Shown: positions 20,196-40,573 of the stretch, piece after piece
Position numbering within the stretch: the first letter of the stretch is position 1
Layout: every line of letters begins with the position of its first letter
Source: Antedon mediterranea
Lineage: Eukaryota; Echinodermata; Crinoidea; Comatulida; Antedonidae
NCBI RefSeq assembly: GCF_964355755.1
Contig: NC_092673.1
Location: 22,637,001 to 22,701,000 of the forward strand
Length of the DNA stretch: 64,000 nt
Direction of reading: 5' to 3'
The notes under the pieces: generated by a model
What the model saw: only the letters and a program-made list of their open reading frames with translations
What the model was told of the DNA's origin: nothing
Database searches by the model: none
Translations under genes and position numbers: made by a program

Positions 20196-23100
20196 TAGGC
20201 TAGTCAATCTAGCCAAAAAAAAACAGCCCAAAGTGAAACAAATTGCAAACAGAGATTTTTCTTTTTTAAATGGTCATATATGATGAGGAGATCAAAATTT
20301 GAGCATCACACCTCTGTCACTCATCCCGATGATATGCAAATTAGCTTAAATATGCAAATTACGGTGAAATTACAAGGTTACCATATCTCAAAAACTACTA
20401 GTCCGAGAGAGTTGATTTTTTCACTGATCTATTCAAAATGTATATATTTATATTTACTCTAATGAAACATTTTACGAAAAAATGACCGGAAGTACAACAT
20501 TTGACCTTCGACCCCATTTCTCAATGTTTGCATATTATACAATGTGACTAAAATGTCTGTAGAGACTTTATTTTGCCCTCAAATGACCCAGACATAGGTT
20601 CCTAATAGCCAGCATAGGATCACTTTGTAATTCCCAAAATCACACCTTTGTCACACACCTCGAAAGTATGCAAATTAGTAGTACAATTTAAATAAAATAT
20701 GCAAATAAGGGGAAAAAATTACAGTTGTCCTATATCTCGAAAACCACTAATGCTAGAGAGCTGATTTTTTCACAGCCGTATTAAAAATGTACATATTTCT
20801 ATTTGCTCCAATGAAACATTTTACAAAAAATTGACCGGAAGTATGACATTTGACCCTCGACCCCATTTCTCAATATTGCATATATAAATGAAACTAAAAT
20901 GTCTGTAGAGACTTTGTTTTGCCCTCAAATGACTCCGATACAGGTTTCTAATAGCCAACATAGGACTGTTTAGTAGATCTCAAAATCACACCTGTATCAC
21001 TCACCTCCAAAGTATGCAAATTATTAGTACAAGTTACATGAAATATGCAAATTAGAGGGTGAAATTAAAGGTTCCTATATATCGAAAACCACTAAGGCTA
21101 GAGAGTTGATTTTTTCAATAACTTGTTCAGAATGTACATATTTATATTTACTCTAATGAAACATTTTACGAAAAAATGACCGGAAATACAACAATTGACC
21201 CTCGACCCCATTTATTAATGTTTGCATACATAATGCGACTAAAATGTCTGTAGAGACTTTGTTTTTGGACTCAAATAACTCGGATACATGTTTCCTATAG
21301 TCAGCATAGGACCGCTTTGTAATTCCCAAAATCACGCCTTCGTTTTGGCATGGTTGGAATTCCCTTTTTTCGTATTAGTTTATGTACAGCGCTTAGAGGT
21401 TACACAACATTAGGCGCTATATAAATCCAGGATATTATTATTATTATTTCTCAATATTTGCATATAATGCAACTAAAATGTATGTACAGACTTTGTTTTG
21501 GCCTCAAATGACTCGGATACAGGTTTTATATAGCCAGTATAAGTCAAGCACCTCGAAAGTATGCAAATTAGTAGTACAAGCTATATGAAATATGCAAGTT
21601 ACAGTGAATTGCCTTATGTATCTTGAAAACGCTAATGACCGAGAGAGAGAGATATGGCAACTTTCTTGTACTACTGAATTGCATACTTTCAAGCGAAGTA
21701 ACAGAGGTGTGATTTTGAGAATTACTAAACAGTTCTATGCTGGCTATAGAAAACCTGTATCTGGGTCATTATTGAAAAAAAAAATTATCGAAAGTATGAC
21801 ATTTGACCCTCGAACCTATTTCTCAATATTTGCATATAATGCAACTAAAATGTATGTACATACTTTGTTTTGGCCTCAAATGACTTGGATACAGGTTTTA
21901 TATAGCCAGTATAGGATCGTTTAGTAATTCCAAAAGTCAAGCAACTCGAAAGTATGCAAATTATTAGTACAAGTTATATGAAATATGCAAATTACAGCCT
22001 TATGTATCTCGAAAAACGCTAATGACCGATAGAGATATGGCAACTTTCACCTCTTGTACTACTAATTTGCATATTTTCTAGGAAAGTAACAAAGGTGTGA
22101 TTTTGAGAATTACTACAGTTCTACAGTATGCTGGCTATAGAAAACCTGTATCTGAGTCATTTGAGGCCAAAACAGTCTGTACAGATATTTTAGTTGAATT
22201 ATATGAAAATATTGAGAAATAGGGTCAAGGGTCAAATGTCATAATTCAATCAAGACAATTTTTGCATAAAATGTTTCATTACAGCGAATATAAATATGTA
22301 CATTCTGAATCAACTCTGAATTCAAATCAACTCTCTAGCATTAATGGTTTTCGAGATATGGGAAGACTGTAATTTCACCCCTAATTTGCATATTTCATGT
22401 AACTTGTACTAATAATTTGCATACTTTCAAGGTATGTGACAAAGATGTGATTTTGGGAATTACAAAGAGGTCCTATGCTGACAATAGGAAAACTGTATCC
22501 GAGTCATTTGAGTCCAAAAAAATTATCTACAGACAACTCTCTACCTTAGCGGTTTTCGATACATATAGGAACCTGTAATTTCACCCCCTAATTTGCATAT
22601 TTCATGTAACTTGTACTAATAATTTGCATACTTTGAAGGTGAGTGATACAGGTGTGATTTTGAGATTTACTAAACATTCCTATGTTGGCTATTAGAAACC
22701 TGTATCCGAGTCATTTGAGGGCAAAACAAAGTCTCTACAGACATTTTAGTTTTCATTATATATGCAATATTGAGAAATGGGGTCGAGGGTCAAATGTCAT
22801 AGTTCCGGGCATTTTTTTGTAAAATGTCTCATTACAGCAAATATAAATATATACATTTTAAATATTTTAGTGAAAAAATCAACACTCTAGCATTAGCGGT
22901 TTTTGAGATATGGCAACGCTGTAATTTCACTCCCTAATTTGCATATTTAATATTACTTGTACTACTAATTTGCATACTTTCGAGGTGCCTGACGAAGTTG
23001 TGATTTTAGGAATTATAATACAGTTCTATGGTGGGTATTGAAAAACAATATCCAAGTCATTGAGTCCAAAATAAAGTCTCTACAGACATTTTAATCACAT

Positions 23101-23434
23101 AATATTTATGTAAATATTGAGAAATGGGGTCAAGGGTCAAAATTTGGTACTTCCGGACATTTTTATGTAAAATGTCTCATTAGAGCAAATATAAATATAT
23201 ATATTCTGAACCAGACTGTGCAAAAATGAACTCTCTACGATTAGTAGTTTTTAAGATATGGTAACCCTGTAATTTCACCCTAATTTGCATATTTAAGCTA
23301 ATTTGCATACCTTCGGGATGAGTGTCAGAGGTGTGATGCTCAAAAAATAATCACCTTATCATATGTAACCATTTAAAAAAAAAAAATCTCTGTTTGCAAT
23401 TTGTTTCACTCAAAATGCTAGATTGACTAGCCTA
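20196..23434. mobile_element. foldback-type element with long TIRs of tandem ~345-bp subrepeats
   Basis: The ends are inverted copies: TAGGCTAGTCAATCTAGC (20196-20213) and GCTAGATTGACTAGCCTA (23417-23434). Both are followed inward by the same AAACAAATTGCAAACAGAGA block. Inside, forward subrepeats start near 20330, 20668 and 21013 (period ~340-345 bp). From about 22040 onward the same units run in reverse, with smaller nested inversions at 21560-22080. Each unit carries paired ATGCAAAT, CCTCAAATGAC and a GACCGGAAGT block. TAC flanks both ends (20193-20195, 23435-23437), a possible 3-bp target duplication. No open gene inside. This is the architecture of foldback elements such as sea urchin TU. 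Confidence 0.75.
21338..21450 (+). mobile_element. SINE 3'-tail-like insertion
   Basis: TACAGCGCTTAGAGGTTACA followed by GGCGCTATATAAATCC and an (ATT)n tail interrupts one foldback subrepeat. The GCGCT..GCGCTATATAAAT tail with an ATT run is common at the 3' end of marine-invertebrate SINEs (recollection). Confidence 0.5.
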
Positions 23435-24304
23435 TACTGAAAAAAGGTTTTCCTGATTTTGTTTTGACAATTTTAAGGGAAATTCATGATTTTTTGTCTT
23501 GATTTCAATTACAGTTATTTAATTTATGTACAATTAACCAGATATTATATTTAAAATTCATGCCTGTACCTGAGCTGTAAAGTATTCCTTAATTCCTAAT
23601 TATACATGTGATATTCTTTTGAAAGTTAACTTCGTAAACATTAATAATGCTACAAATATTTGTAGGATATTTACGACTTTAAGGCAATAAAATTATAAAT
23701 TACTGATACTAGAGGGTGAGCTCGCTTCGCTCGCTCCCCCTCTAGGAAGTGTAGACGATGGTTCTCGGAATGATAAAAATGTTCTTCTTGTAGGCCTACG
23801 TTTTCTGTCGGTTACCATTATTGAATATGCTTTAACTGTATATATGAACTGTTTTATAAGTTGTTTTGTGACTGTGTAATTTGGTAGTAGTCACTCTCAT
23901 ACTGTAGGCCTACATTTAAAAGTAACACATCCAAATGCCAACTTCAAGTCAATGGCTACCAGATGTCTCTGTGAGACGGTTATTTGAACCAGTACCAGTA
24001 CCAGTGACATTCGTAAAACTAATCTATACTCTGTTTCACAGTGTTTTAGATGATTAATAACATTTTAAAGTATAGTGTTTATTGTTTGGTAGGGCCCTTT
24101 GGGGAGGCGGAGTTCATTTGAGGGAGGTGCTTATTCGAGGGATATATGTTAATTTTTTTAGTTTTAATAATATGGTAACATTTATAATCAAATTAAATCC
24201 TCTATCTAATAGATATGAAAAGTGGTAAAAAAGAATAACAAATGCTTGGTAAATCGCGATGAATTCTAATACAAATAGTATAATTGTGTTATTCTAAATG
24301 TGGA
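23435..24304. other. intergenic; hairpin terminus and dispersed repeat
   Basis: No gene. Holds a CTAGA-type hairpin (23709-23745) and, near 24090-24150, a fragment of the dispersed 'GAGGGAGGTGCTTATTCGAG' repeat also seen at 25.8 and 38.5-39.0 kb. Confidence 0.6.
23709..23745. repeat. CTAGA hairpin terminus A
   Basis: The inverted arms CTAGAGGGTGAGC / GCTCCCCCTCTAG (one mismatch) enclose a TCGC-rich loop. Downstream bases resemble those following the hairpin at 26694-26731. Confidence 0.6.
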
Positions 24305-25805
24305 TCAAGTTCAAGTTCAAGTTCAAGTTAAAATTTATTGTCAAATACACAGTAAATGAAATTTGCCTTCCAAGGTTCAAATTACAATAAAAATAACAAC
24401 AGTTAAAAACATACAATACTATACAATGGATAAGATAATATATAAGAAAATATGCTATGTATAAAACATTATGAACAGTATAAATATTAAAATACTATAT
24501 AAAGAATAAAATATAAAACGTCTCAAGTTATCTTTTAAATTGCTTGTTGTATTGCCTGATTGCACACGGAAGAAATGATTTATTATGACGCTCAGTCTTC
24601 TTAATTGAAGGAATCCTCCTTCCGGATCTACTGAAATTTATAAAGTTAAAAAGAGGATGAGACTGGTCGTTAATTATACATTTTAGTTTTTTCTCCATAA
24701 CCTTATCGCATATATCATGGATAGATGGGACGTTTGCACCTATTACCTTCTTAGCCATTTTTATTATTCTCTGTAATTTATTTGAGTTATACTTAGATAA
24801 ACTATTTAGCCATACAATACAGCAAAATGTTAATATGGACTGTATCATAGCCTGATGGAATAGAGACAGCGCATCTCTGCCAATATTAAAGTTTCTTAAT
24901 TTCCTTAAGAAGTACAATCTTTGGTTTGCCTTCGCATAGACTTTGGCAGTGTTGGCGTTCCATGACAGTTTTTCATCTATCCATACTCCTAAATATTTAT
25001 GTTCACTAGTTGTGCGGACATCATTATCTTTGATATTTAAAGGTATAAGTTGCCTCTTAATTTTACGAAAGTCAAACACAATTTCCTTTGTTTTATTTAC
25101 ATTAATACTTAGACAGTTCATATCACACCAGTTAATTATATTATTAACTTCAGTTCTATACGTGCTCTCATCATTGTTTACAATTAAGCCTGTGATACAG
25201 GTGTCATCAGCAAATTTAACTATTTGACATGATTCACTTCTAAGGTCACTTGTATATAATGTGAACAACAATGGAGATAACACGCATCCCTGTGGGGCAC
25301 CGGTGTTTGAAACAATGATATCAGACAAAACATTATCAATTCTAACACGCTGGGTTCTGTTTTTCAAGAAATCTCTGATCCATAGACAAACAAAAGGATT
25401 AACATTCATACTAACTAATTTATCAAGAAGTATGTTTGGTTTCATTGAATTGAAAGCCGAAGAAAAATCTAAAAATAACGTCCTTACATATTGCCTAGGT
25501 TTATCCAAAGTTTCATAGATTGGATGCAAGAGGGTAGTTATTGCATCGTCGACACCTCTATTACTACAGTATGCAAACTGATTATTATCAACAAAAGGCA
25601 ACGTTTCCTTAATCAATACATCTTTAAATAGCCTCTCAAAGCACTTTGTAATAATTTGGGTTAGCGCAACAGGACGATAATCATTTAATATTTTCGGCTT
25701 AGGTACTTTATTTATTGGGGCTATTATTGAATACTTCCACATGCATGGGACACAAGAAGAGCTTAACGGACAGTTAAATAATCTACAAAAGAATCTACGA
25801 AAGAT
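24305..25805 (-). mobile_element. 5'-truncated LINE of the CR1/L2/Rex1 type
   Basis: Contains an RT-encoding frame (24528-25742), a ~220-bp 3' UTR and a terminal microsatellite of four TCAAGT units (24305-24328). On the element's strand these read as ACTTGA repeats after TTTGACAATAAA. CR1/L2-group LINEs typically end in short tandem repeats rather than poly(A). Coding similarity upstream of 25742 stops at a TAA near 25806, so most of the element is missing. Confidence 0.8.
24528..25742 (-). pseudogene. reverse transcriptase (LINE ORF2, C-terminal ~404 residues)
   Basis: Reverse transcriptase of a non-LTR retrotransposon; it would copy element RNA into DNA at a nicked target. Visible RT motifs in order: YRPVALTQIITKCFERL, LFLDFSSAFNSM (first catalytic Asp), NTGAPQGCVLSPLLFTLY, KFADDTCITGLI (catalytic ADD pair), WCDMNCLSINVNKTKEIVFD and HKYLGVWIDEKLSW. 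The C-terminus after the thumb region ends normally at a stop. The frame is intact over 404 codons, but the endonuclease and the RT N-terminus are absent, so it is a dead-on-arrival copy. The good state of the frame suggests a fairly recent insertion. Clade (CR1, L2 or Rex1) is not certain. Confidence 0.85.
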
Positions 25806-26693
25806 GGACGTTTATTAGATAGTTGGGTTGGGGGGGGGGGGGGATTATTATTCAAATGGATGTTTTATTGGAGAGGCGTTTATTCAAATAAATACCATCC
25901 TAATAATTATTAATACATTATTTAATTTAAACATCTTTTGAAACTAACTGCCGTGACAGAGTGGGCCCAAGAAAGAAGACATTACGGCTTGCAACATGGG
26001 CAGACATCTCGGTCCTAACGGGACACAGATAGCCTACAGTTATTCCTGCCGGCTTACTCAATAAAACTCAGCTATCGGGATTTCACTCGATTTTAAACAA
26101 AATGTCTTATCATCAAATCTCCCTATGTAATTTTATAATACTATTTCCCATAATATATTCCGATTTTTATGGCATATATTTAATTTGATCTTTATTAATT
26201 TGCAGTATAATTTTTATTTTTTAACTACTGTACCTTCACACACGCGCGGTCCGTTCCTAAAAAAAAAACTGAAATGGCTATGACTAATGGCCAACTTAAG
26301 CTCTAGTCCTACTATCTGTTTTTTTCTTCCTTCTTCCAAAGGGACACTGTATTGATTGATGGAAAGTGCCTGTTTCCAGTCACCTTTAGGGTCAAATACT
26401 ATTATTTTAACTGCTCCCTTGTGTATAAAAGAGAGAAAATAGTTGAAACCAAGTTGTTGCAAGGTGAACCCGGAAATTACTTTGACCGCGAAGAATTGAA
26501 ATTGAGTAGAAAATCTACTGTTGAAATCATACATTTTGTTAAAAAACTCTTTATAATATCTTCCTAAGATAGAAATATGGAACAATAGCGTCGAACTGAA
26601 CACTAATGTTATAAAATCTACGTTTCGCAGTACATCTAAGATAGATAAGGTAGGTATCGAAGGCAATTTTATGCATTTCTTTTTTTATGTATA

Positions 26694-26731
26694 CTAGATG
26701 GTACGCTCGTCGCTCGCGTCGTACCATCTAG
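26694..26731. repeat. CTAGA hairpin terminus B
   Basis: Perfect 12-bp arms CTAGATGGTACG / CGTACCATCTAG enclose a CTCGTCGCTCG-type loop. Confidence 0.65.
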
Positions 26732-29192
26732 GTCGTGTCCACAGATGGTTATAGTAATTTCCGCGTAAAAAAACTGGTGATTTCAAATGTACGTACCGCA
26801 GGACTATAAAACATTGTCGTTTACAGAAACAAATAAATAGACCCAATGATTTATGTAGTTAACCAAAATTAGCACCCTGGGAATTACTTCCAAACTGAGT
26901 CCAAATTTTTGATTTGACTCATTTAAACAAATCCAATTTGTGATTTGTATCTAACATTAGGGTTGAGGGTTGGGGATGAGGATAGGTACAAAGAGGAAAA
27001 TTTTTTAAATAATTATATTCTTTATATTAAATTATGCTTTAGATTTCTGTATTATCCACTCAGTAACGAACTATTTTTTTTTATAGGCCTATAAATAATA
27101 TACCACAAAATAGAGTAAAACATTTCCGATTTAATACTTTGTTAAAACTTTCACTGTCATAGTCGATAGAAATAGTAAAGTACATGTAACGATACACCAC
27201 TACGACGTTTATATTTGTTGTAAATTATTAATTAATACAAACGTTGAGAAGCAACTGTCAGTAATAAAGTATTATAGCATTATGTATTTATAATCTAAAA
27301 GTAGGAGCTACCCACACTCACAGTAATAAAGTTTATTAGTATATTTGTTTATATTATATCAGCTAACAGTACCTACACTCACAATAAGAAATTTTCGATT
27401 CAAATAGTGATCAAAAGTGGTTAATACCTATTTACCAATATTGTATAGCATTACAATACTATTTATGTTTATTCTCCAAGGGCCCATAAATTTACCTACT
27501 TGGACGTGTTAAACCACGGAGGTATGCATCTATGGTTAAACCAAATAATTTGGAATGTTCCATTCATTGCAAATCAATACATTTTTATAAACGTATATTA
27601 AATCTATCAAAATAGTGTTTTTTAAAGAAAATCGGCCTGTCTTCAACATTATGATGCTGTACTCGAGCTGTTCAACCGGTTTTCAGCCATTAAAAACAAT
27701 TATCGTAGGAGATAGGAAAGTGCGAAGCACCCTCGTATTATTGTGTGCGGGTATTTTTCAAGATGGACATGCATTAGACAGTGTATACCACGGTCAGAAA
27801 ACACCCCTATTTGGGGCAAATCGTTGAACCTAAATTCGTTTTAATTGTCAATAACTAATTATCGAACTCAATTTAATTAGTAAACAGGGTTACATCAGGT
27901 GGTTAAAATCAGTATCGAAAGTACGAACCAACTTTATATACCATCGGGTAAACATTCTAGAAATAACGCGCGATTTACCGAATTTTGCCCCTACGTAAAT
28001 TTATATATAGATGTAGGAAACTTCGATTCGATTGATTGTGTTTACGACATTTTTAACACGGTCACAAAGAGTACCGTGTACCCGGGTCAACTCCAGCCTC
28101 CAAAGACCCTCTAAATCCACCCAGACATCAATTAAAAAATCGTTATTATACAGGTTTCGTGTTGAAATGTATTGTGATACATATCCATTTGTTTGGTTGA
28201 TTAGAGAAGTTAAATACTTTGTCACGACATAACATTTCATAATAGGAGACAGATTGGTGTTTGTCACGACATTTCAACGTACCGTTGCGTCGACCTTATT
28301 TATATTATTTTGTACATTATACAATGCCTTTGTCATTGGTGCCATAGAAATTATCTTTATTGAAATAAGATCTAAGTACAGTATTTTTACAATGTTGAAT
28401 TATTTATTTATTTCAATAAGCGAGACGAGGCGAGGAGAAGCGAGGCATTCAATGCCTCTAGCGATGCAACTAGAGTCATTGTTGTGAATCCGAGATATTA
28501 TACAGTAATTGAACAATAGAGAACAAACTTGTGTTAAGATGGCAATAATAAACAAATATTAATTTACTTCCTGGTACAGAGTGGTATACTACTAGTTTTT
28601 ACTACTATATTATTTTATTTTTATAGAGGGTTACAACATACTAGGACTCAAATATTTCAAAATAAGCATTCAGATTATACTACGCGCTCTCTTAAAATTT
28701 ATCTGACCAAATTTTATAAATGTCCCGTTTGCTTATGTTAAAGCTAAATGCCTCCTACCAACAACTGTAACATGGGTAAAACATTCTTTATCTTATTGTA
28801 GTCGTGTATGCCGGTGGAAACAGTTTCATTGGGTGAGGATTTGTGTGAGGATAACTTGGTGGAATTGGGAGTGAGAAACCAATGGAACACACACGCGACT
28901 TGACGGTACCAATCCATTATATGGCTTCCTTCGAATATTACCTAAATCTAGCATAATTATGCAATATAGCATACTTGTTACCAATTTAGCTGCAGCATCT
29001 AGTATTTATGCTAGGCATATTTTGAAAAATCTAGCATAATTTTGCATAGGCCTAATTCCCTTATTTCAGCATTTTTTGGAAAAATGTAGCATAATTTTAA
29101 CCAAATAATTTGTCAAAAAACTCAATGGTTTTTTAAATATTTTATTTATATTATCCCGTCAGCTACTGCTGACTGGGTTCTGTTTTACAAAT

Positions 29193-29234
29193 AAGACTCT
29201 CTTTCTTTCCATTAATGGAAAGAAAGAGAGTCTT
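29193..29234. repeat. 42-bp perfect palindrome
   Basis: The arm AAGACTCTCTTTCTTTCC plus ATT is followed with no spacer by its exact reverse complement. Unrelated to the gene ends nearby. Confidence 0.9.
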
Positions 29235-29880
29235 GTTATTAATAACGAAAACAATCTTACATTATTAGTTGTGAACAAGACATTTGATGAAATCGCCACC
29301 TGGTCTATCTTGTCCGGCTTACCTTTCCATCATTACCTTGTTCATGATCGAAGGTCGGCAAGGGGCTAACTTGGACGATTTGTAGGCTAAATCACACATC
29401 TGGGAATTTTTTTTGCAGAGAATTTGAATCATATATTTTATTTTCTACAGTTGAACCTGGAAAAGTGGCCGCTTGCGGGATGTTCTGCCGATAGGAGGCC
29501 AAAAGAACACATTTATGGCTACGCACGATATTTTTAAAACCACGGCCTATCAATACAAATGAAAAAAATAAAAAAATTTATTTTTGGTAAAAAGTAAAAC
29601 TGACAAATAAAAAAGGCTAGAGTTTACACACACGGTGCAGGAAAGTTAAGCTTTGTTCCAATTTGGAAACACAAAGACACCGCAAGTAACTTTTACAACT
29701 CGATGGATCACTCGAACTGTCATTTGTGATAATTTACGCGCATCGAGCCTACGTTATTGCATTGCATGTAAATGAGAAACAAACTTATACAAAAGTAGGC
29801 CTACTACTATGTTTCTTTAAAAAACGTAACTAATAAAATTTAAAGAAATGCACAAAATAACACTACATTCAAAAATAATA

Positions 29881-29886
29881 TTTATT
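29881..29886 (-). terminator. possible cdc7 poly(A) signal
   Basis: TTTATT on the plus strand gives AATAAA on the minus strand, about 375 bases after the cdc7 stop. Other AT-rich candidates exist. Confidence 0.35.
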
Positions 29887-30260
29887 TCTTTAAAATACTG
29901 TATAAAATAATATATAAAACTTTACAATTAAAACATTTGAAAATATTTATCAAAATTAATGCATAGAATTCCAATGAACACAATATATGAATTTTTCCTA
30001 AATTTCCCATGGCATCCACCAATGCATTTTGTTCTTATAATACAATGAATAACATGTTTTTTCAATACAATCATATTTGAACAACATTTTAACAATTGAT
30101 CGTCTAGCGTGAACTACTTAAACAATAGTTCATACTCCATTATGTCTATTTAAAAACCAGAAATTTGACTCAAATTATTTATACAGTAGCACTTTTAAAT
30201 ATAATAAATAAATCTTTTGGCTGTTCAGCAACACATTTTTAATGCAAATATTCAAAGGAA

Positions 30261-38907
<8,647 letters not shown>

Positions 38908-39287
38908 CGCAAAAAATGAATCTACAAAAATAAATATTACTGTATTATACAAAAAAAAGTGCCTCCCGAACCATAAACTCCCCTCCCAGCGGAGCGTTAA
39001 AAAAGGCCTCTAGGTAGGCCTAGCCTACTTTAAGTTGGGGTATTCATGACATTCATTCTTCTAGGCCTCTCCCTAGTACAGTAGTAGTATAGGCCTACCT
39101 AGTACCTGTACTGTAGTGGGCCTAGTATAGATACTACCTATATAGCCTCTTATAGTGGCTATAATATAGTAAGTAGTAAACAAGAAAGAAAAAACATCAT
39201 TATTATTTAAATTAGGCTAGAACTTGTGTGTATGTTTTATCAGTAGTTTATTAGAATGTGAAAAACACTGATTTGATGTTGTTTTCT

Positions 39288-40110
39288 GGGATTAGGCCAA
39301 GTTGAGCCGCCGACAAGTTGAGCCGCCGCCAGAAAAACGTTATTTTCTATGAAACGCCAAATGCTTACTTTCGCCGGTGCTCGTTTCTATTTAATAGAAG
39401 TTCTATTTATATTAATTATTAGATATAACGATGCATATTCCAAAGTTTATATATCACGGTTTTTAGTATATATTATTAAATATTATAATTAAAGAGAAAT
39501 AATTATGAATATCTGACTTGTAGATTCCAAAATATAAGGCCTAAAACATGACCGAAAATGATCGTTTTTAGCCAAAATTGACGTAAACATGTTGCCCCCT
39601 TAGGCGGCAGTTGTATGAACTAGGCCTACTCCATTTTTCGGTAAAATAATTGCATAAAATCACCGTTTTTTAGTAAAATATTTTGTGTATTAACATTGTA
39701 AAATTCAATAAAATATGATATTAAAAGATAGTAGATAAAAAATAATTATTATTTAACCTCATTCGAAGAGTATCAATACTCTTAGTCCTGAGAGACAACA
39801 TGATTTTACGCGAGAAAAATATTATGGAGTGCACTGCACTTGAAAGAATTTGAAAGATTTGAAAGATTAAAAACAATTAAATTATTAAATATGACTACTT
39901 TCCTTTGCTGTGTTGTTATGGCTGTTCAAACCAACAAAATTGTAGTATGTAATTATTATTTATTTTCATGACACAATAAACCTAAAGACCATGAACTTAT
40001 GTACTAGGACACCCCTCCATCACTACGCGAAATGTCGTAAAAGACGCACTGGGCGTTTCATAGAAATTACCGGCGGCTCAACTTGTCGGCGGCCCAACCG
40101 GTCATATCCC
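39288..40110. mobile_element. 823-bp TIR element (MITE-like) with target duplication
   Basis: Starts GGGATTAGGCCAAGTTGAGC and ends in its inverse (GGTCATATCCC). The TIRs share GCCGCCGACAAGTTGAGCC and, further in, TCTATGAAACGCC. GTTTTCT lies directly outside both ends (39281-39287 and 40111-40117; up to 9 bp if the GG is shared). No coding frame inside. It lies in the cdc7 intron between the untranslated exon and coding exon 1. Confidence 0.85.
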
Positions 40111-40480
40111 GTTTTCTGGTTGTTATTAATAATAATTATTATTATTTATTATTAGTTTAGGCTAGGACTAGCCTACTAGACAATGTAGCCTACAGCTAGG
40201 CCTAGAGAGTCGCTACAACGTACGGCATCCAACGGTACACTTCCAGCTCAATTATGCTTCCGTTTCAGTTTGGCCTAGCCTACGCCTAGTCTAAGGCCTA
40301 CTTACTTATACTTTATAGTATACTAGCTAGCTAGGCCTAGTAGGGCTAGGATATCAGTACAGTAGGCCTAGGCCTAGCCGCCTAACTAATTTAGACTAGG
40401 CCTAGAGAGACTGGCTTAATAATGGATTGGTATTTTTTTACATTTCTACTGTAACTACTACATACTTCAACAAAAATTAC

Positions 40481-40560
40481 CTTTCAAAATAACTACTGTA
40501 CCACCACCAGAGTCCGACGTCCTGTATTGTGTCGATAGTAGTAAACAACAAGATTTAGGG
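40481..40560 (-). other. cdc7: cdc7 untranslated first exon (predicted)
   Basis: A donor CTTTGAAAG/gtaattttt on the minus strand at 40480 pairs with the acceptor at 38922, just before the cdc7 ATG. The right boundary (start site) is a guess, placed at the E2F-type site. Confidence 0.45.
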
Positions 40561-40561
40561 A

Positions 40562-40573
40562 TTCGCGCCAAAA
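40562..40573. promoter_or_regulatory. E2F-type site upstream of cdc7
   Basis: TTCGCGCCAAAA (TTTTGGCGCGAA on the gene strand) matches the canonical E2F/DP consensus TTTSSCGC in both half-sites. CDC7 is an E2F-regulated S-phase gene in other animals. Confidence 0.6.

Larger units (their letters stand above)
25806..29880. other. intergenic region between bark-side repeats and cdc7
   Basis: No convincing gene. Holds a G14 run (~25830-25843), a 'GCGTTTATTC' dispersed repeat (25860-25905), a second CTAGA hairpin (26694-26731), a G/C-rich palindrome GAGGCATTCAATGCCTC (~28440) and a 42-bp perfect palindrome (29193-29234). A 150-codon open frame at 26214-26666 (minus) lacks recognisable features. Confidence 0.55.

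Noticed and set aside
26214-26666. 150-codon frame on the minus strand
   Set aside because: No recognisable domain, no splice partners, and it adjoins transposon-type hairpin sequence. It could be part of an unknown repeat.
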